Assembly: GCA_938015595.1 (NCBI GenBank)
Contig: CALLPI010000004.1
Location: 1-64,000 of the forward strand
Source of the DNA: an uncultured Saprospiraceae bacterium
GTDB taxonomy: Bacteria; Bacteroidota; Bacteroidia; Chitinophagales; Saprospiraceae
DNA: 64,000 nt
Reading direction: 5' to 3'
How positions within the stretch are numbered: position 1 is the first letter of the stretch; each line of letters starts with the position of its first letter. Made by a program: the position numbers and the translations under genes. Below, one piece after another: positions 26,901 to 34,805 of the stretch. The notes under the pieces were generated by a model. That model searched no databases, had not been told where the DNA came from, and worked only from the letters and a program-made list of their open reading frames with translations.

Positions 26901-27717
26901 TGATGGGAAATCCCAGTCCGTCGCGGATGTCGGTGAGCAAGCGCAGATAATCAATTTTTTCAAAACGGCTGTTGGCTCGCCATTGCCGCACAGGGATGAC
27001 CTCGCGGAAAAAAGCACGATTGACAGCCTCCTCAAAATCTTCCTGCTTGCCGGGCGCATCTACGATGGATACGCCAATGGACGAACCTTGATTGGCAGGC
27101 CGAACCACCAGCGGAAAGCCGATTTCGGCGCTGGCGCGCTCAAAGAAAGTATGGGTTGAACCCGACGACGCGTCAGCCCAGTCTTTACGCAAGATGGTAA
27201 ACACTCTGGGCGCATCAAATCCGTACTGTGGCAATAGCTCTTTTTGCAGTGCTTTGTCCATGCCGATTTCCGAAGCCCGAATGCCGCTGCCGGTGTAAGG
27301 AATGCCTAGGGCTTCCAATTCGCGTTGTATCTGGCCGTCTTCGCCGTATTCGCCGTGCAAGGCTAAGAAGGCTACGTCTATGAGGCTAGGCAGTTCCTCC
27401 AGCGACACACTGCGCCCTACCCGCGAGATGAGGGCGTCCATTTCTTCGGGGTGCAATTGGCCCAGACTCTCTACATATACCTGAAAGGCATTAGGCGATT
27501 CGGGCAAAAACTCCACCGGCGGGTAAAAGTCGCGAATGGTACCCTTGTATATATACGGCCACTCCAGCAGGATGAAGTTGCGCAGGCTGTCCACAAAGAT
27601 CGGGACAGGCTCAAAAAGCGATTTGTTGAGATTGTCGTACACAGTACGCCCTCCGGCAAAGGAGATTTCGCGCTCGCGGGAAGGGCCTCCCATAAAAATG
27701 CCTACTCTTAGCTTCAT
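23980..27717 (-). CDS. Tandem D-Ala-D-Ala ligase units with TM and PASTA domains
   Basis: 1245 residues in one uninterrupted frame from ATG at 27717. Unit 1 (about 1-455): RVGIFMGGPSREREISFAGG, HGEYGEDGQ, ATP-loop NQGSSIGVSIV (210-219) and metal site LNDPNTTSG (415-423). Unit 2 (about 488-900): IAVILGGYSFERHISVESG, HGRPGEDGQ, an altered loop DDGCSSAVKV (693-702) and a canonical metal site IEVNSLPGM (862-870). A Pro-rich linker is followed by one membrane helix (about 990-1014) and then about three PASTA repeats (1016-1083, 1087-1163, 1165-1234). Ddl enzymes make D-Ala-D-Ala for peptidoglycan; PASTA repeats bind muropeptides or wall. Predicted topology: ligases in the cytoplasm, PASTA in the periplasm. 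Ordinary Ddl is about 310-360 residues. The S8 protease follows after 15 bases. Confidence 0.88.
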   Translation of the reverse strand: MKLRVGIFMGGPSREREISFAGGRTVYDNLNKSLFEPVPIFVDSLRNFILLEWPYIYKGTIRDFYPPVEFLPESPNAFQVYVESLGQLHPEEMDALISRVGRSVSLEELPSLIDVAFLALHGEYGEDGQIQRELEALGIPYTGSGIRASEIGMDKALQKELLPQYGFDAPRVFTILRKDWADASSGSTHTFFERASAEIGFPLVVRPANQGSSIGVSIVDAPGKQEDFEEAVNRAFFREVIPVRQWRANSRFEKIDYLRLLTDIRDGLGFPITVTFAGQQTLVYHPESLLSHLDTLARKALPSTDETFVLESAMGERAVIVEEFIYGREFSCIVIRKEDGSAVALPPTEIIKGSEVFDYRSKYLPGISRKETPIRLPDAQINAIRNECERLFHALGFGVYARIDGFITEEGRIFLNDPNTTSGMMPSSFFFHQAAEIGLSPSQFLTYIVRMSLWERIAEHPEHATWQHLIQRLDNAIENMKVEAAQKRRIAVILGGYSFERHISVESGRNVFEKLSSSDKYEPFPVFLAGDAHDFDFYQLPINLLLKDNADDIRDKIRHWQPHPVVEAIKMQCAELTAKYASQSVVFEPQPLTLDDIQQCADGVFIAIHGRPGEDGQLQKALEARGIPFNGSNSHSSSVTIDKYRTLQTLKRNGFKVTEQLLAQQKEYEANPEEFFRRVESLFTYPFVAKPVDDGCSSAVKVLNNRQQLEAFVRMMFRPEGQESLEARKVLKLKPKEEFPRKSEILFEALVSQQHAAQFMEVTVGLLTHYLPDGSLSYEVFEPSEALAGGEVLSLEEKFLAGEGQNITPARLASDPAQYQHIATQLKSTLERAARILGVEGYARIDAFVRIFEDGRVETLIIEVNSLPGMTPATCIFHQAAINGYKPYDFIDQILEFAFQRSLLNAAPAEEPALPQEEPTVLPAWTPPPRSVQSEHSYMGDNPTGAYPMAGSPVTTAAVHDPVFEGSARRTLTYYLSELAQFLRSGIFLRNLAALAIFIFLSGFLLQILLRIITRHGESVQVHEYIGMPLEEAIRKARSRNFRIVVTDSIFKVDMPANVVLDQTPRPFSRVKERRRIYLTVTKATPDMVALPDMVGSYNFDQYSRKLAWVNVRARIKERQFDPKLEENTILHFYYNGEKYTERDIRNGLKVPMGATLDFVVTERLTGMVAVPNLVCKTYEEAVFIISSFNLNIGTVFGGDAPERDKMYIWKQEPNYAPELTLPPGRQIDLYLTAEKPEGCSGTDN

Positions 27718-27750
27718 GGTGTGTGGCAGTGTTCCAGTATGTAACTGGGG

Positions 27751-27758
27751 CAAAGGTA
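27751..27758 (-). promoter_or_regulatory. TAnnTTTG -7 promoter box for the ligase-PASTA gene
   Basis: Minus strand TACCTTTG, 33 bases before the ATG at 27717. A TTG inside the box is in frame with the gene but is better read as promoter sequence. Confidence 0.6.
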
Positions 27759-27801
27759 ATAAAAATCCATGAGCAGGCTGGCCACCTGTGAATCAGTCGG
27801 T

Positions 27802-30750
27802 TTACCCTCCGCGATAGTTGCGGTTGTAAAACTCCAGATATACATCAGGGCGCTTGTCGCGCAGGAGGTTGCGGTAGTTATTTTGCGAAATAGCCAGCAC
27901 CGTGTAAGCGCCATTTGCAGGGTTGAGAAAGTCCTTGCTGTTTTTTTCTGTACCGCTGATGTAGCGCATGGCTTCTTTTTTGTCTTTGAAACGGCGCAGC
28001 ACCAATACGGGTATGTCATTGGCTGGACCGATAAACACATTAGCGATACGGAGTTTATCGAGATCGTGGTATTTCTGGTTGAAGTCCGACACTCGGATAC
28101 GTGCCTCCTCAATCTTGGCGTCGCGTTCCAGGTAGATGAGCACGTAGTGGAGGTCTTCATCTTCTAGTGTGTATAGCGGGCCATCGTCGACCAGGGTACT
28201 TTGGTTGCCGCCAGGCAAGGCCGCAGTAGTACCGCCAATGAGGCGTAGCATCTCACGTGCGCGGGTTTGCTCCGGGGTATTAGGGTATTTGGCGATGACT
28301 TCGTTTAGGCCGGCTACGTAGGCGTTTTTACTCTGCAAGTTGCCCATGCACATAGCACTAAGTAGGGCAAACTTGGCGGCCAGGGGGTTATTGGAGCCAA
28401 ACTTCTCGCGCGCTGCCTGCGCCTGCTCGTAAGCGCGCTGGTACTCGCCTCTTTGAAAAGCAGCGTAGGTCTGGTCGTAGTAGGCATTGAGGCGCTGGCG
28501 CTCATTGGCCAACTCCTTGACGTAGGCAGGGTCTTGCAATACCTTACCATACACAGAGGTGGGGTACTTTTGTATAATTTTGTCAGCGTACTCGCGGGCC
28601 TTAGCCGGCTGATTCATGTCGGTAAAAAGCAAGTAGAGCAGATACCAGGAGTCAAGTTCGTAGTTGTTGGCGGGGAACCGGCGGTTGAGATTTTCAAGCA
28701 CATCGGCGGCTTTGTCCAGGCGCTGGAGTTTGTCGCGGTAGAGCTTGCCGAGGTTGAACATGGCCTCCTTGATTTTTATATGAGCCTGGGTGAGTTCCTC
28801 TTCATTGGTTGGGTAGTTTCCGAGGATTTCCTTGATTTCTGCTTCGGAAAGGGCTCCGGAGGTGGTCTCCTCGCCATTGGTAGGTACGGTGCTGTTTTCG
28901 GCGACAGCAGCTACGCCGGATGTGATGCCTCTGTCGGAGCGACGCCAGTTGTCTTCTAGTGGGCGATTGCCCCACTTGCGCTGGAAGTCGCGCAGGCCTT
29001 GCCGGAGTTCGCGTTCGTTATAGGCAAAGAAGGAACTGTTGCTGCCGCTCTGGCTTCGGGTATCGCCGGGCAGGCGTTGTTCTACTACAGGGAGGTTGCC
29101 GCCTTTGAATCGGTCGGCGCCAGAGGCGGCGCTGCTGTTAGCGGCGGCCAAGGCGGCGTTACGGCGCTGTTCGTCGCGTTCGGCTTTTACTTTGGCGGCC
29201 AGTTCTGCCCTAGCTTTGGGGCTGAGCTCAGCAATGGCCAGCAGGCTGTCTTGCTCGGCAATAACGGAGAGATATTTGGCTATGTCGGTGAGGTTTTCGG
29301 CCAGGTGCTTGGTGTCTTTGAAGCGGGGGTCAGTATTAGACATAGTCATCAAGGTGCTGTCGTAATATTTCTTGGCCTTGACGAAGTTTTCATCTTCAAA
29401 GTAAATTTCGGCTAGTTTGTAGTAGGCCTCGGCCTTCTGGGGCTGGTTGCCTTTGCTGTAAAGGAGGGCCAGCTCGAGGTTTTGCACGCCGGCGGGCTTA
29501 TTGCCATCGCGGAAGGCTATCTCGGCCAGGGCATAGTAAATCTGGTCTTTGTATTCCTCATTCTTTATGTCCTTGAGCATTTTTTCGAGGCTTTCGCGGG
29601 CAGCGGCAGCACTGCCCGAAGAATTGGCGCTGCTCAAGGCAATGTTGAGGCGGGCATTGAACGCCATTTCGTAGTCGTTGGTCAGCTTGAGGGCTTGCTC
29701 ATAGGCAGTGATGGCCTGTGCATAGCGGCCGGCGCGCTGGTGCAGTTGGCCGGCGATATAGGACAGGCGGGCCTTGTCTTTTTTGTCTTCGCTGAGCGCA
29801 ATGGTTTGCTCCAGCAAGGGCAAGGCGCGCTCGTAGGCTTTGGCGCGTGCAAAGCCGTAAGCCTGGGTTTTGAGGGCTTCGCGGCGCACGTCGTCCCAAG
29901 TTTTCGGGTTTTCAATGAGGCGGCTGAGGATGCGCACGGCAGCCTCGTGGTTATCGCGTTCGATGAGGGTTTTGGCCAGCCAGAGCTCGGCATCTTGCGT
30001 AGCCGTTCGGTTTTTCTCTTTCTTCTGGTCTTGCTTGGCCTGCTCTTTAGCCTTGCGCGCGGCTTCTTCAGCAGCTTTTTGAGCTTGCTTTTCGGCTTCT
30101 TTGGGGTCTTGCGTTTGGCTGGGTTTGGGCGGGGGTGTTTTAGCTTTAGCCTTGGCTTTGGCTGCCTTTTTCTTATTTTTTTGCAACTGGCGGTTATATT
30201 TCTGGCGCGCTTTAGCTTTTTGTTTGGCAAGTTTTTGCTTCTGCTTGCGGGTAGCTTTGATCTGTGCAGGAGTCTTTTTGGTAGCAGACGACACGCCTGG
30301 CTTCTTCTTTACGGGGGCGTTAGGGTCAAATTCGCCCAGGAGATAACGCAGGGTACTCTCCGCCGATTCGTAGTCCTTTTTCAGAAACTGTGCCTGGCCT
30401 ACTAACAAGTAGCAATCGTCGGTCCATTTGCTTCGGCGGTATAAGTTTACCACAATAGAGACCTTCTTCATGGCCAGGTCGAGATCGGGCGCTACGGCCT
30501 GAGGGTTGTCGGCAGCAATGTATTTGTACATTTCCAGCACCTGGTTGTAATTGTCGCGGTGCTGGGCTTCAAGGTTGGCCATGCTGGACTTCATTAACTC
30601 CTTGGCGTTGTAGTAGCCGTTGTAGCGCGCATTGGTGTTGAGAAATTCCTTTTCCAGGAAGGAGAGTTCCTTGTGGCTCTTTTGTACCGTACAAGCTGGG
30701 AGCAAAGCCAAAAGCAAAAAGATGCAGAGTAAATGAAACGCCGTTTTCAA
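27802..30750 (-). CDS. porW: PorW/SprE-like TPR lipoprotein of type IX secretion
   Basis: 982 residues. The lipoprotein signal MKTAFHLLCIFLLLALLPAC gives lipidated Cys20. It begins at TTG (30750); no ATG precedes the signal peptide. The early segment NTNARYNGYYNAKELMKSS matches the conserved start of SprE/PorW lipoproteins. A Lys/Ala-rich low-complexity stretch (about 150-260) is followed by TPR-like repeats (for example GDNKPAGVQNLELALLYSKG in spirit, around 300-500, and again 660-850), and a C-terminal ferredoxin-like repeat region ends the protein. PorW connects the secretion ring to the translocon in Porphyromonas; assignment here rests on lipobox, length and the N-terminal motif, not on a search. 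Confidence 0.72.
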   Translation of the reverse strand: MKTAFHLLCIFLLLALLPACTVQKSHKELSFLEKEFLNTNARYNGYYNAKELMKSSMANLEAQHRDNYNQVLEMYKYIAADNPQAVAPDLDLAMKKVSIVVNLYRRSKWTDDCYLLVGQAQFLKKDYESAESTLRYLLGEFDPNAPVKKKPGVSSATKKTPAQIKATRKQKQKLAKQKAKARQKYNRQLQKNKKKAAKAKAKAKTPPPKPSQTQDPKEAEKQAQKAAEEAARKAKEQAKQDQKKEKNRTATQDAELWLAKTLIERDNHEAAVRILSRLIENPKTWDDVRREALKTQAYGFARAKAYERALPLLEQTIALSEDKKDKARLSYIAGQLHQRAGRYAQAITAYEQALKLTNDYEMAFNARLNIALSSANSSGSAAAARESLEKMLKDIKNEEYKDQIYYALAEIAFRDGNKPAGVQNLELALLYSKGNQPQKAEAYYKLAEIYFEDENFVKAKKYYDSTLMTMSNTDPRFKDTKHLAENLTDIAKYLSVIAEQDSLLAIAELSPKARAELAAKVKAERDEQRRNAALAAANSSAASGADRFKGGNLPVVEQRLPGDTRSQSGSNSSFFAYNERELRQGLRDFQRKWGNRPLEDNWRRSDRGITSGVAAVAENSTVPTNGEETTSGALSEAEIKEILGNYPTNEEELTQAHIKIKEAMFNLGKLYRDKLQRLDKAADVLENLNRRFPANNYELDSWYLLYLLFTDMNQPAKAREYADKIIQKYPTSVYGKVLQDPAYVKELANERQRLNAYYDQTYAAFQRGEYQRAYEQAQAAREKFGSNNPLAAKFALLSAMCMGNLQSKNAYVAGLNEVIAKYPNTPEQTRAREMLRLIGGTTAALPGGNQSTLVDDGPLYTLEDEDLHYVLIYLERDAKIEEARIRVSDFNQKYHDLDKLRIANVFIGPANDIPVLVLRRFKDKKEAMRYISGTEKNSKDFLNPANGAYTVLAISQNNYRNLLRDKRPDVYLEFYNRNYRGG

Positions 30751-30795
30751 CGCAATCGAGATTTTAAAAAAATACCACTGTGCCGCTCAATGTCG

Positions 30796-30803
30796 TACCT
30801 TTG
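30796..30803 (+). promoter_or_regulatory. TAnnTTTG -7 promoter box for the M23 peptidase gene
   Basis: TACCTTTG at 30796-30803, with the ATG at 30936. This leaves a leader of about 125 bases. No clear -33 TTTG. Confidence 0.5.
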
Positions 30804-30935
30804 CGAAGTTGGAGCGTGTCCTCCGAAAAGGGGGGGGCAGACAATTAGCAGGCAAAGTTACCCGTTTTTTATTAACGCTTCTAACTGCTGAGGGCAAAAT
30901 ATTAGTATTCAACTGCGTACAATTAACCACACTGC

Positions 30936-31832
30936 ATGGCCTGGATAAAAAGCGCCAACCTACAATGGCTGGGAAAACTGCGCGACACCTACCGCCTGGT
31001 AGTCATGAATGATGAAACCTTCCAGGAAGTCGGCTCCTATAAGCTAAGCTTGCTCAATGTTTATATCTTCCTGAGCACCATAGTAGTATTGGTAGCACTG
31101 GCCGTGGGTGCACTCATCTTCTTCACGCCAGTAAAGCGCTACGTGCCTGGCTACGGCGAGATATCTAACGACCGCGAACTCATCCGCATTAACAGGGAAG
31201 TTGCCGACCTGCAGAAAAATCTTCAGGCGGCTAATACCGTCATAGAACACCTGAAAAAGCGCCTGGGCGAAACCCCTCAAACCGAGAAAGACGTTTCGCC
31301 GCTCAAATCTTTAGACATTCAGGCAGATAGTACCATACGCCCGCCCGACCCCTCGGATGTGGATGAACAGTTGCGCCGAGAAGTAGCCCTGGACGAACTC
31401 GGCATGGCCGCCCGCGAGCCACGCACCTCCAACTTCTCGCCCCGCGATGTGCCTCTGGAACAACTGTACTTCTCCCCGCCCATCAAAGGCAAAATCACCG
31501 AGACGTTTAACCCCGACAAAAAACACTGGGGTACAGATATAGTGGCGCCCCAAAACACCGCCATCAAGTCAGCCATGGACGGATATGTCTTCTTTTCCGA
31601 CTGGACCCTGGAAACCGGAAATACCATAGGTATTCAGCATGCCAATAATGTCATTACGTTCTACAAACACAACTCGGCGCTGCTCAAAAAAACCGGCAGC
31701 TTCGTGCGCGCCGGCGAAGCTATTGCCATCATTGGCAATACTGGCACCCAAACCGATGGCCCTCACCTCCACTTTGAACTTTGGCACAAGGGCAAACCTG
31801 TGAACCCTACGGATTATGTGAAACTGGAATGA
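30936..31832 (+). CDS. Membrane-anchored M23 (LytM) peptidase
   Basis: 298 residues. One membrane helix at about 40-64 (NVYIFLSTIVVLVALAVGAL) after a cytoplasmic N-terminus, then a coiled-coil stretch (about 85-115), then the LytM domain from about 175: HWGTDIVAPQN supplies the first zinc His and Asp, and GPHLHFELWHKGKPVNP supplies the HxH motif. All zinc ligands are present, so it should be an active peptidoglycan endopeptidase facing the periplasm, of the kind that aids cell separation or elongation. It ends one base before the stop of the converging metal permease gene. Confidence 0.9.
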   Translation: MAWIKSANLQWLGKLRDTYRLVVMNDETFQEVGSYKLSLLNVYIFLSTIVVLVALAVGALIFFTPVKRYVPGYGEISNDRELIRINREVADLQKNLQAANTVIEHLKKRLGETPQTEKDVSPLKSLDIQADSTIRPPDPSDVDEQLRREVALDELGMAAREPRTSNFSPRDVPLEQLYFSPPIKGKITETFNPDKKHWGTDIVAPQNTAIKSAMDGYVFFSDWTLETGNTIGIQHANNVITFYKHNSALLKKTGSFVRAGEAIAIIGNTGTQTDGPHLHFELWHKGKPVNPTDYVKLE

Positions 31833-31833
31833 C

Positions 31834-32697
31834 CTACCGCTGCCAAAGTTGATGCCGGTATCCTGTGCGGGGTGCCAACAACAAAGCCAATAAAAAGAAT
31901 GCTCCCGCCACCACCGACATAGCTCCCGCAATGGAGGCGTCCAGCCAGGCAGCCAGGCAATAACCGCCCAGCGCTGTTCCCAGCCCCAATAGTACCGTGA
32001 GAGCCAGCATATGCTGCAACTTGTTCGTCAGCAAAAAAGCCGTGGCAGGCGGTACAACCATAAAGGCCACCACCAACATAGCCCCTACCACTTCAAACGA
32101 TACTACCGTCGTGACAGATACTGCGCTCATGAGTAAGTAATGCCAGAAAGACACGGAGACACCCAATGCCGCAGCGTACTCCGCTTGAAAGGTAGTGATG
32201 ACCAGGCCTTTGTAGCCCAACCCCAATAAGAGCAGCAACAACACCAGCAGCCCTCCAAGAATCCACACCGCACGCGGCCCCAGGTTCAGGCCGCTGGGGG
32301 TAATCCACACATCAATAGGCACATAGGCTATTTCGCCAAAGAGTACACAGTCGAGGTCGAGATCTACCTGCCCGGCAAAAGCAGAAATCAGAATGATGCC
32401 TAAAGCAAACAGACCAGTAAAAGTGACTCCTATTGCTGCATCTGATTGGAGTCGGGCTTTGCGGTATAGCATCTCGATGAGTACTGTGGCAAGTACGCCA
32501 AAGCCCGCCGCCCCTAACAACATGGGCAGCGGCTCGCGCGAGCCGGCCACCAGGTAGGCGATGACAATACCGGGTAGCACCGCATGCGAAATGGCATCGC
32601 CCAACATGGACATCTTACGCAGGAGCAAAAAGGCACCCAATAAGCCACTACTGGTTGCCACTAGCGTGCCAGTGAGTATGATCCAAAAGGCATTCAT
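31834..32697 (-). CDS. Metal ABC transporter permease (MntC/ZnuB family)
   Basis: 287 residues with about eight to nine membrane helices of the ABC-3 family. Signature stretches are LGAFLLLRKMSMLGDAISHAVLPG near the start and FEVVGAMLVVAFMVVPPATAFLLT. It is the last gene of the importer operon; its ATG overlaps the stop of the preceding permease-regulator gene by four bases (ATGA), indicating translational coupling. It corresponds in position to ytgD of Chlamydia (order A-B-C-D). It pairs with the fused permease to form the channel. Confidence 0.9.
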   Translation of the reverse strand: MNAFWIILTGTLVATSSGLLGAFLLLRKMSMLGDAISHAVLPGIVIAYLVAGSREPLPMLLGAAGFGVLATVLIEMLYRKARLQSDAAIGVTFTGLFALGIILISAFAGQVDLDLDCVLFGEIAYVPIDVWITPSGLNLGPRAVWILGGLLVLLLLLLGLGYKGLVITTFQAEYAAALGVSVSFWHYLLMSAVSVTTVVSFEVVGAMLVVAFMVVPPATAFLLTNKLQHMLALTVLLGLGTALGGYCLAAWLDASIAGAMSVVAGAFFLLALLLAPRTGYRHQLWQR

Positions 32698-34001
32698 AGG
32701 GCAGTATTTTGAGATCTAAGAGGATCGTCGTAGGGAATTTCACTTTGATGAGGGTCACGGGCAGGGTAGCAGAGCTCCTCCAAAAGACGTTTTTCCATAT
32801 CAGGGGTGAGTAGGTGCTCAATAGCTTCGGCGCTGTCGTGGATGTGGTCGTCAGCCATGCCCAACTTGTGGCTCAGGTATAGCTCCCACAGCCTGTGCAG
32901 GCGCACCACGCGGCGGCTTTCGCCCAGTCCTTTATCAGTGAGCTGCCATCGAAGTTGGCTTACGACCTCTACGAGGCCCAAGCGACGCAATCGGGCCAAA
33001 GTCTTGCGCAGTATAGAATACCTGAAGTAGCCTCTTTCCTGGATGTCCTCTTTGGAAAATGCCGTCAGTTGGAGCGGATTGGCTTCCTGGAGTTGATAAA
33101 AAGCCTTAAGCACATTTTCGCGCTCCATTTTGCGCGCGTTGCGGCGGCGCAGCGCGCTCCGAGCTAGGATGCCGCGTCGCGGAGCCGCCAGTGCTGAAAC
33201 TGCTGCCGCCACGCTCAACCACACTACCACCCATGGGCCAGTGGGCATGGCTGGTGCCAGCGCAGAAATCCCGACGCCAAACAAACCTGCTGTACTGCCC
33301 AACAAGGCGGAAAGGCCGGCCATACTCCAAAGGCGATCCGTCCAGAAGCGGGCTGCCGCTGCCGGCGTGATCAACAGCGCTGCCATGAGCACTACACCTA
33401 CAGCCTGTATGCCGGTAGCTACGACTAGCACCGTGATGGTGGCTAGCACAAACTCCAGCAGACGCACTGGCATACCCGCCGCTGCGGCAAAATCGAAGTC
33501 GAAAGCTAGCATCCTGAATGCCCGGAAGAAAACCAATACCACGCCTACAATAAATGCAGCAACCCACCCAAACACCAACACATCTTGTATGGTCAGGGAG
33601 GCTGCCTTGCCAAAAAGGAATTTATCCAGCCCGGCCTGATCGCCATATCCGCTGTGTTGAATATACGTGAGCAGCACAATACCTAGGCCAAAAAAGGTGC
33701 TTAGTACGATGGCAATAGCCGTATCGGGCTTGAGCTTGCTGTGCCGAGCAATGAAATCCATACTCAACAGGGACAACCAGCCACTAACCAACGCACCCAA
33801 CAACAGCCATGCCGGATTTTTCTGCCCGGTAAGCAGAAAAGCCAGACATACCCCCGGTAGCATAGCATGCGCAATGGCATCACCCAGCAGTGCGCGCTTG
33901 CGCACCAATGTGAAGGTACCAGTCAGCCCGGCGCTTGCACCCAGCAACATGACACCCGCCACGACGGCTTGCGCATTCGGGTCGCTCAAGAAAGTATTCA
34001 T
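32694..34001 (-). CDS. Metal ABC permease fused to a DtxR/MntR-type regulator
   Basis: 435 residues. Residues 1-275 are an ABC-3 permease ([22 protein letters not shown] and [20 protein letters not shown]). A basic linker ([17 protein letters not shown]) at 275-291 leads to a cytoplasmic DtxR-like part: winged helix about 295-362 ([21 protein letters not shown]) and a dimerisation/metal domain 362-425 with [31 protein letters not shown] and DPHQSEIP, whose His and Glu are the expected metal ligands. Chlamydia YtgC-YtgR has the same fusion, and there the regulator is released by cleavage. Both ends overlap neighbours by four bases. Codon use is like the neighbours. Confidence 0.9.
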   Translation of the reverse strand: MNTFLSDPNAQAVVAGVMLLGASAGLTGTFTLVRKRALLGDAIAHAMLPGVCLAFLLTGQKNPAWLLLGALVSGWLSLLSMDFIARHSKLKPDTAIAIVLSTFFGLGIVLLTYIQHSGYGDQAGLDKFLFGKAASLTIQDVLVFGWVAAFIVGVVLVFFRAFRMLAFDFDFAAAAGMPVRLLEFVLATITVLVVATGIQAVGVVLMAALLITPAAAARFWTDRLWSMAGLSALLGSTAGLFGVGISALAPAMPTGPWVVVWLSVAAAVSALAAPRRGILARSALRRRNARKMERENVLKAFYQLQEANPLQLTAFSKEDIQERGYFRYSILRKTLARLRRLGLVEVVSQLRWQLTDKGLGESRRVVRLHRLWELYLSHKLGMADDHIHDSAEAIEHLLTPDMEKRLLEELCYPARDPHQSEIPYDDPLRSQNTAL

Positions 34002-34792
34002 GTCCGCTGTTTTTTGCTCCTGTCTCGTACTGGAAAATCGTGCTCCTCGACCAGGTGCGCTACCTTAGACAAGATGGTCAACTGACCACCGTAGGCCTGG
34101 CGTAGGTTGTCTTCGGTAAAAGCGCTGCTCACCGGCCCACAAGCCACCAGGCGAGTATTGAGCAGCAACACCCAGTCGAAGTACTCCTGTACAGTTTGCA
34201 GGTCATGATGTACCATAACCACAGTTTTGCCAGCAACCTTCATCTCTGCCAGCAGTTGAAGAATGGCCCGTTCGGAGGTGGCATCCACGCCAGCAAAGGG
34301 TTCGTCCATGAGGTAGAGGTCGGCTTGTTGGGCCAGCGCCCTGGCAATGAACACCCGCTGCTGCTGGCCACCGGATAGCTGGGCAATTTGCTGGTCGGCG
34401 AAGGCCTCCAGCCCCACTCGCGCTATAGACTGCCGCACGATGGCCTTATCGGTGCTGTCTAGGCGGCGCAGCAGGCGCCCCGGGCGATACCGCCCCATCT
34501 CTACCACCTCGCGCACGCTAATCGGGAAGTCCCAGTCCACCGATTCTCGCTGCGGCACATAGCTAACCCTGGCGCGTACTTGCTCCAGGGGCTTACCAAA
34601 AATTTCCACGTACCCGCTGTCAGGTTGCACCAGGCCCATAATACTCTTGAGCAGGGTAGTTTTGCCGGAGCCGTTAGGGCCTACAATACCAATAAGGCTG
34701 CCTTGTGGCAATTGAAAGTCCACATCCCAGAGTACCGGCTTGTGGTGGTAGGACACCGTCAGGTTGTGGGCTTCTACAGCAATGTCTGCCAT
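33998..34792 (-). CDS. Metal ABC transporter ATPase (MntB/TroB family)
   Basis: 264 residues. Walker [11 protein letters not shown]-loop [15 protein letters not shown] typical of Mn/Zn/Fe importers, ABC signature LSGGQQQR, Walker [11 protein letters not shown], and switch His in MVHHDL. It energises uptake by the two permeases. The ATG of the following permease overlaps its stop by four bases. Its own start is 13 bases after the binding-protein gene. Confidence 0.95.
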   Translation of the reverse strand: MADIAVEAHNLTVSYHHKPVLWDVDFQLPQGSLIGIVGPNGSGKTTLLKSIMGLVQPDSGYVEIFGKPLEQVRARVSYVPQRESVDWDFPISVREVVEMGRYRPGRLLRRLDSTDKAIVRQSIARVGLEAFADQQIAQLSGGQQQRVFIARALAQQADLYLMDEPFAGVDATSERAILQLLAEMKVAGKTVVMVHHDLQTVQEYFDWVLLLNTRLVACGPVSSAFTEDNLRQAYGGQLTILSKVAHLVEEHDFPVRDRSKKQRT

Positions 34793-34805
34793 GTTCTTGT
34801 ACGTG

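Noticed and set aside
23980-27717. Idea that the double ligase results from joining two genes by a sequencing error
   Set aside because: The frame is open for 1245 codons with even codon use, and the linker regions carry sensible helices and a membrane segment rather than out-of-frame noise. A frameshift cannot be wholly excluded without reads.
29482-30405. Open frame of 307 codons, highly hydrophobic, opposite porW
   Set aside because: It mirrors the Lys/Ala-rich insert of PorW; reading AAG/GCC codons backwards gives Leu/Phe/Gly runs that look like membrane segments but are an artefact.
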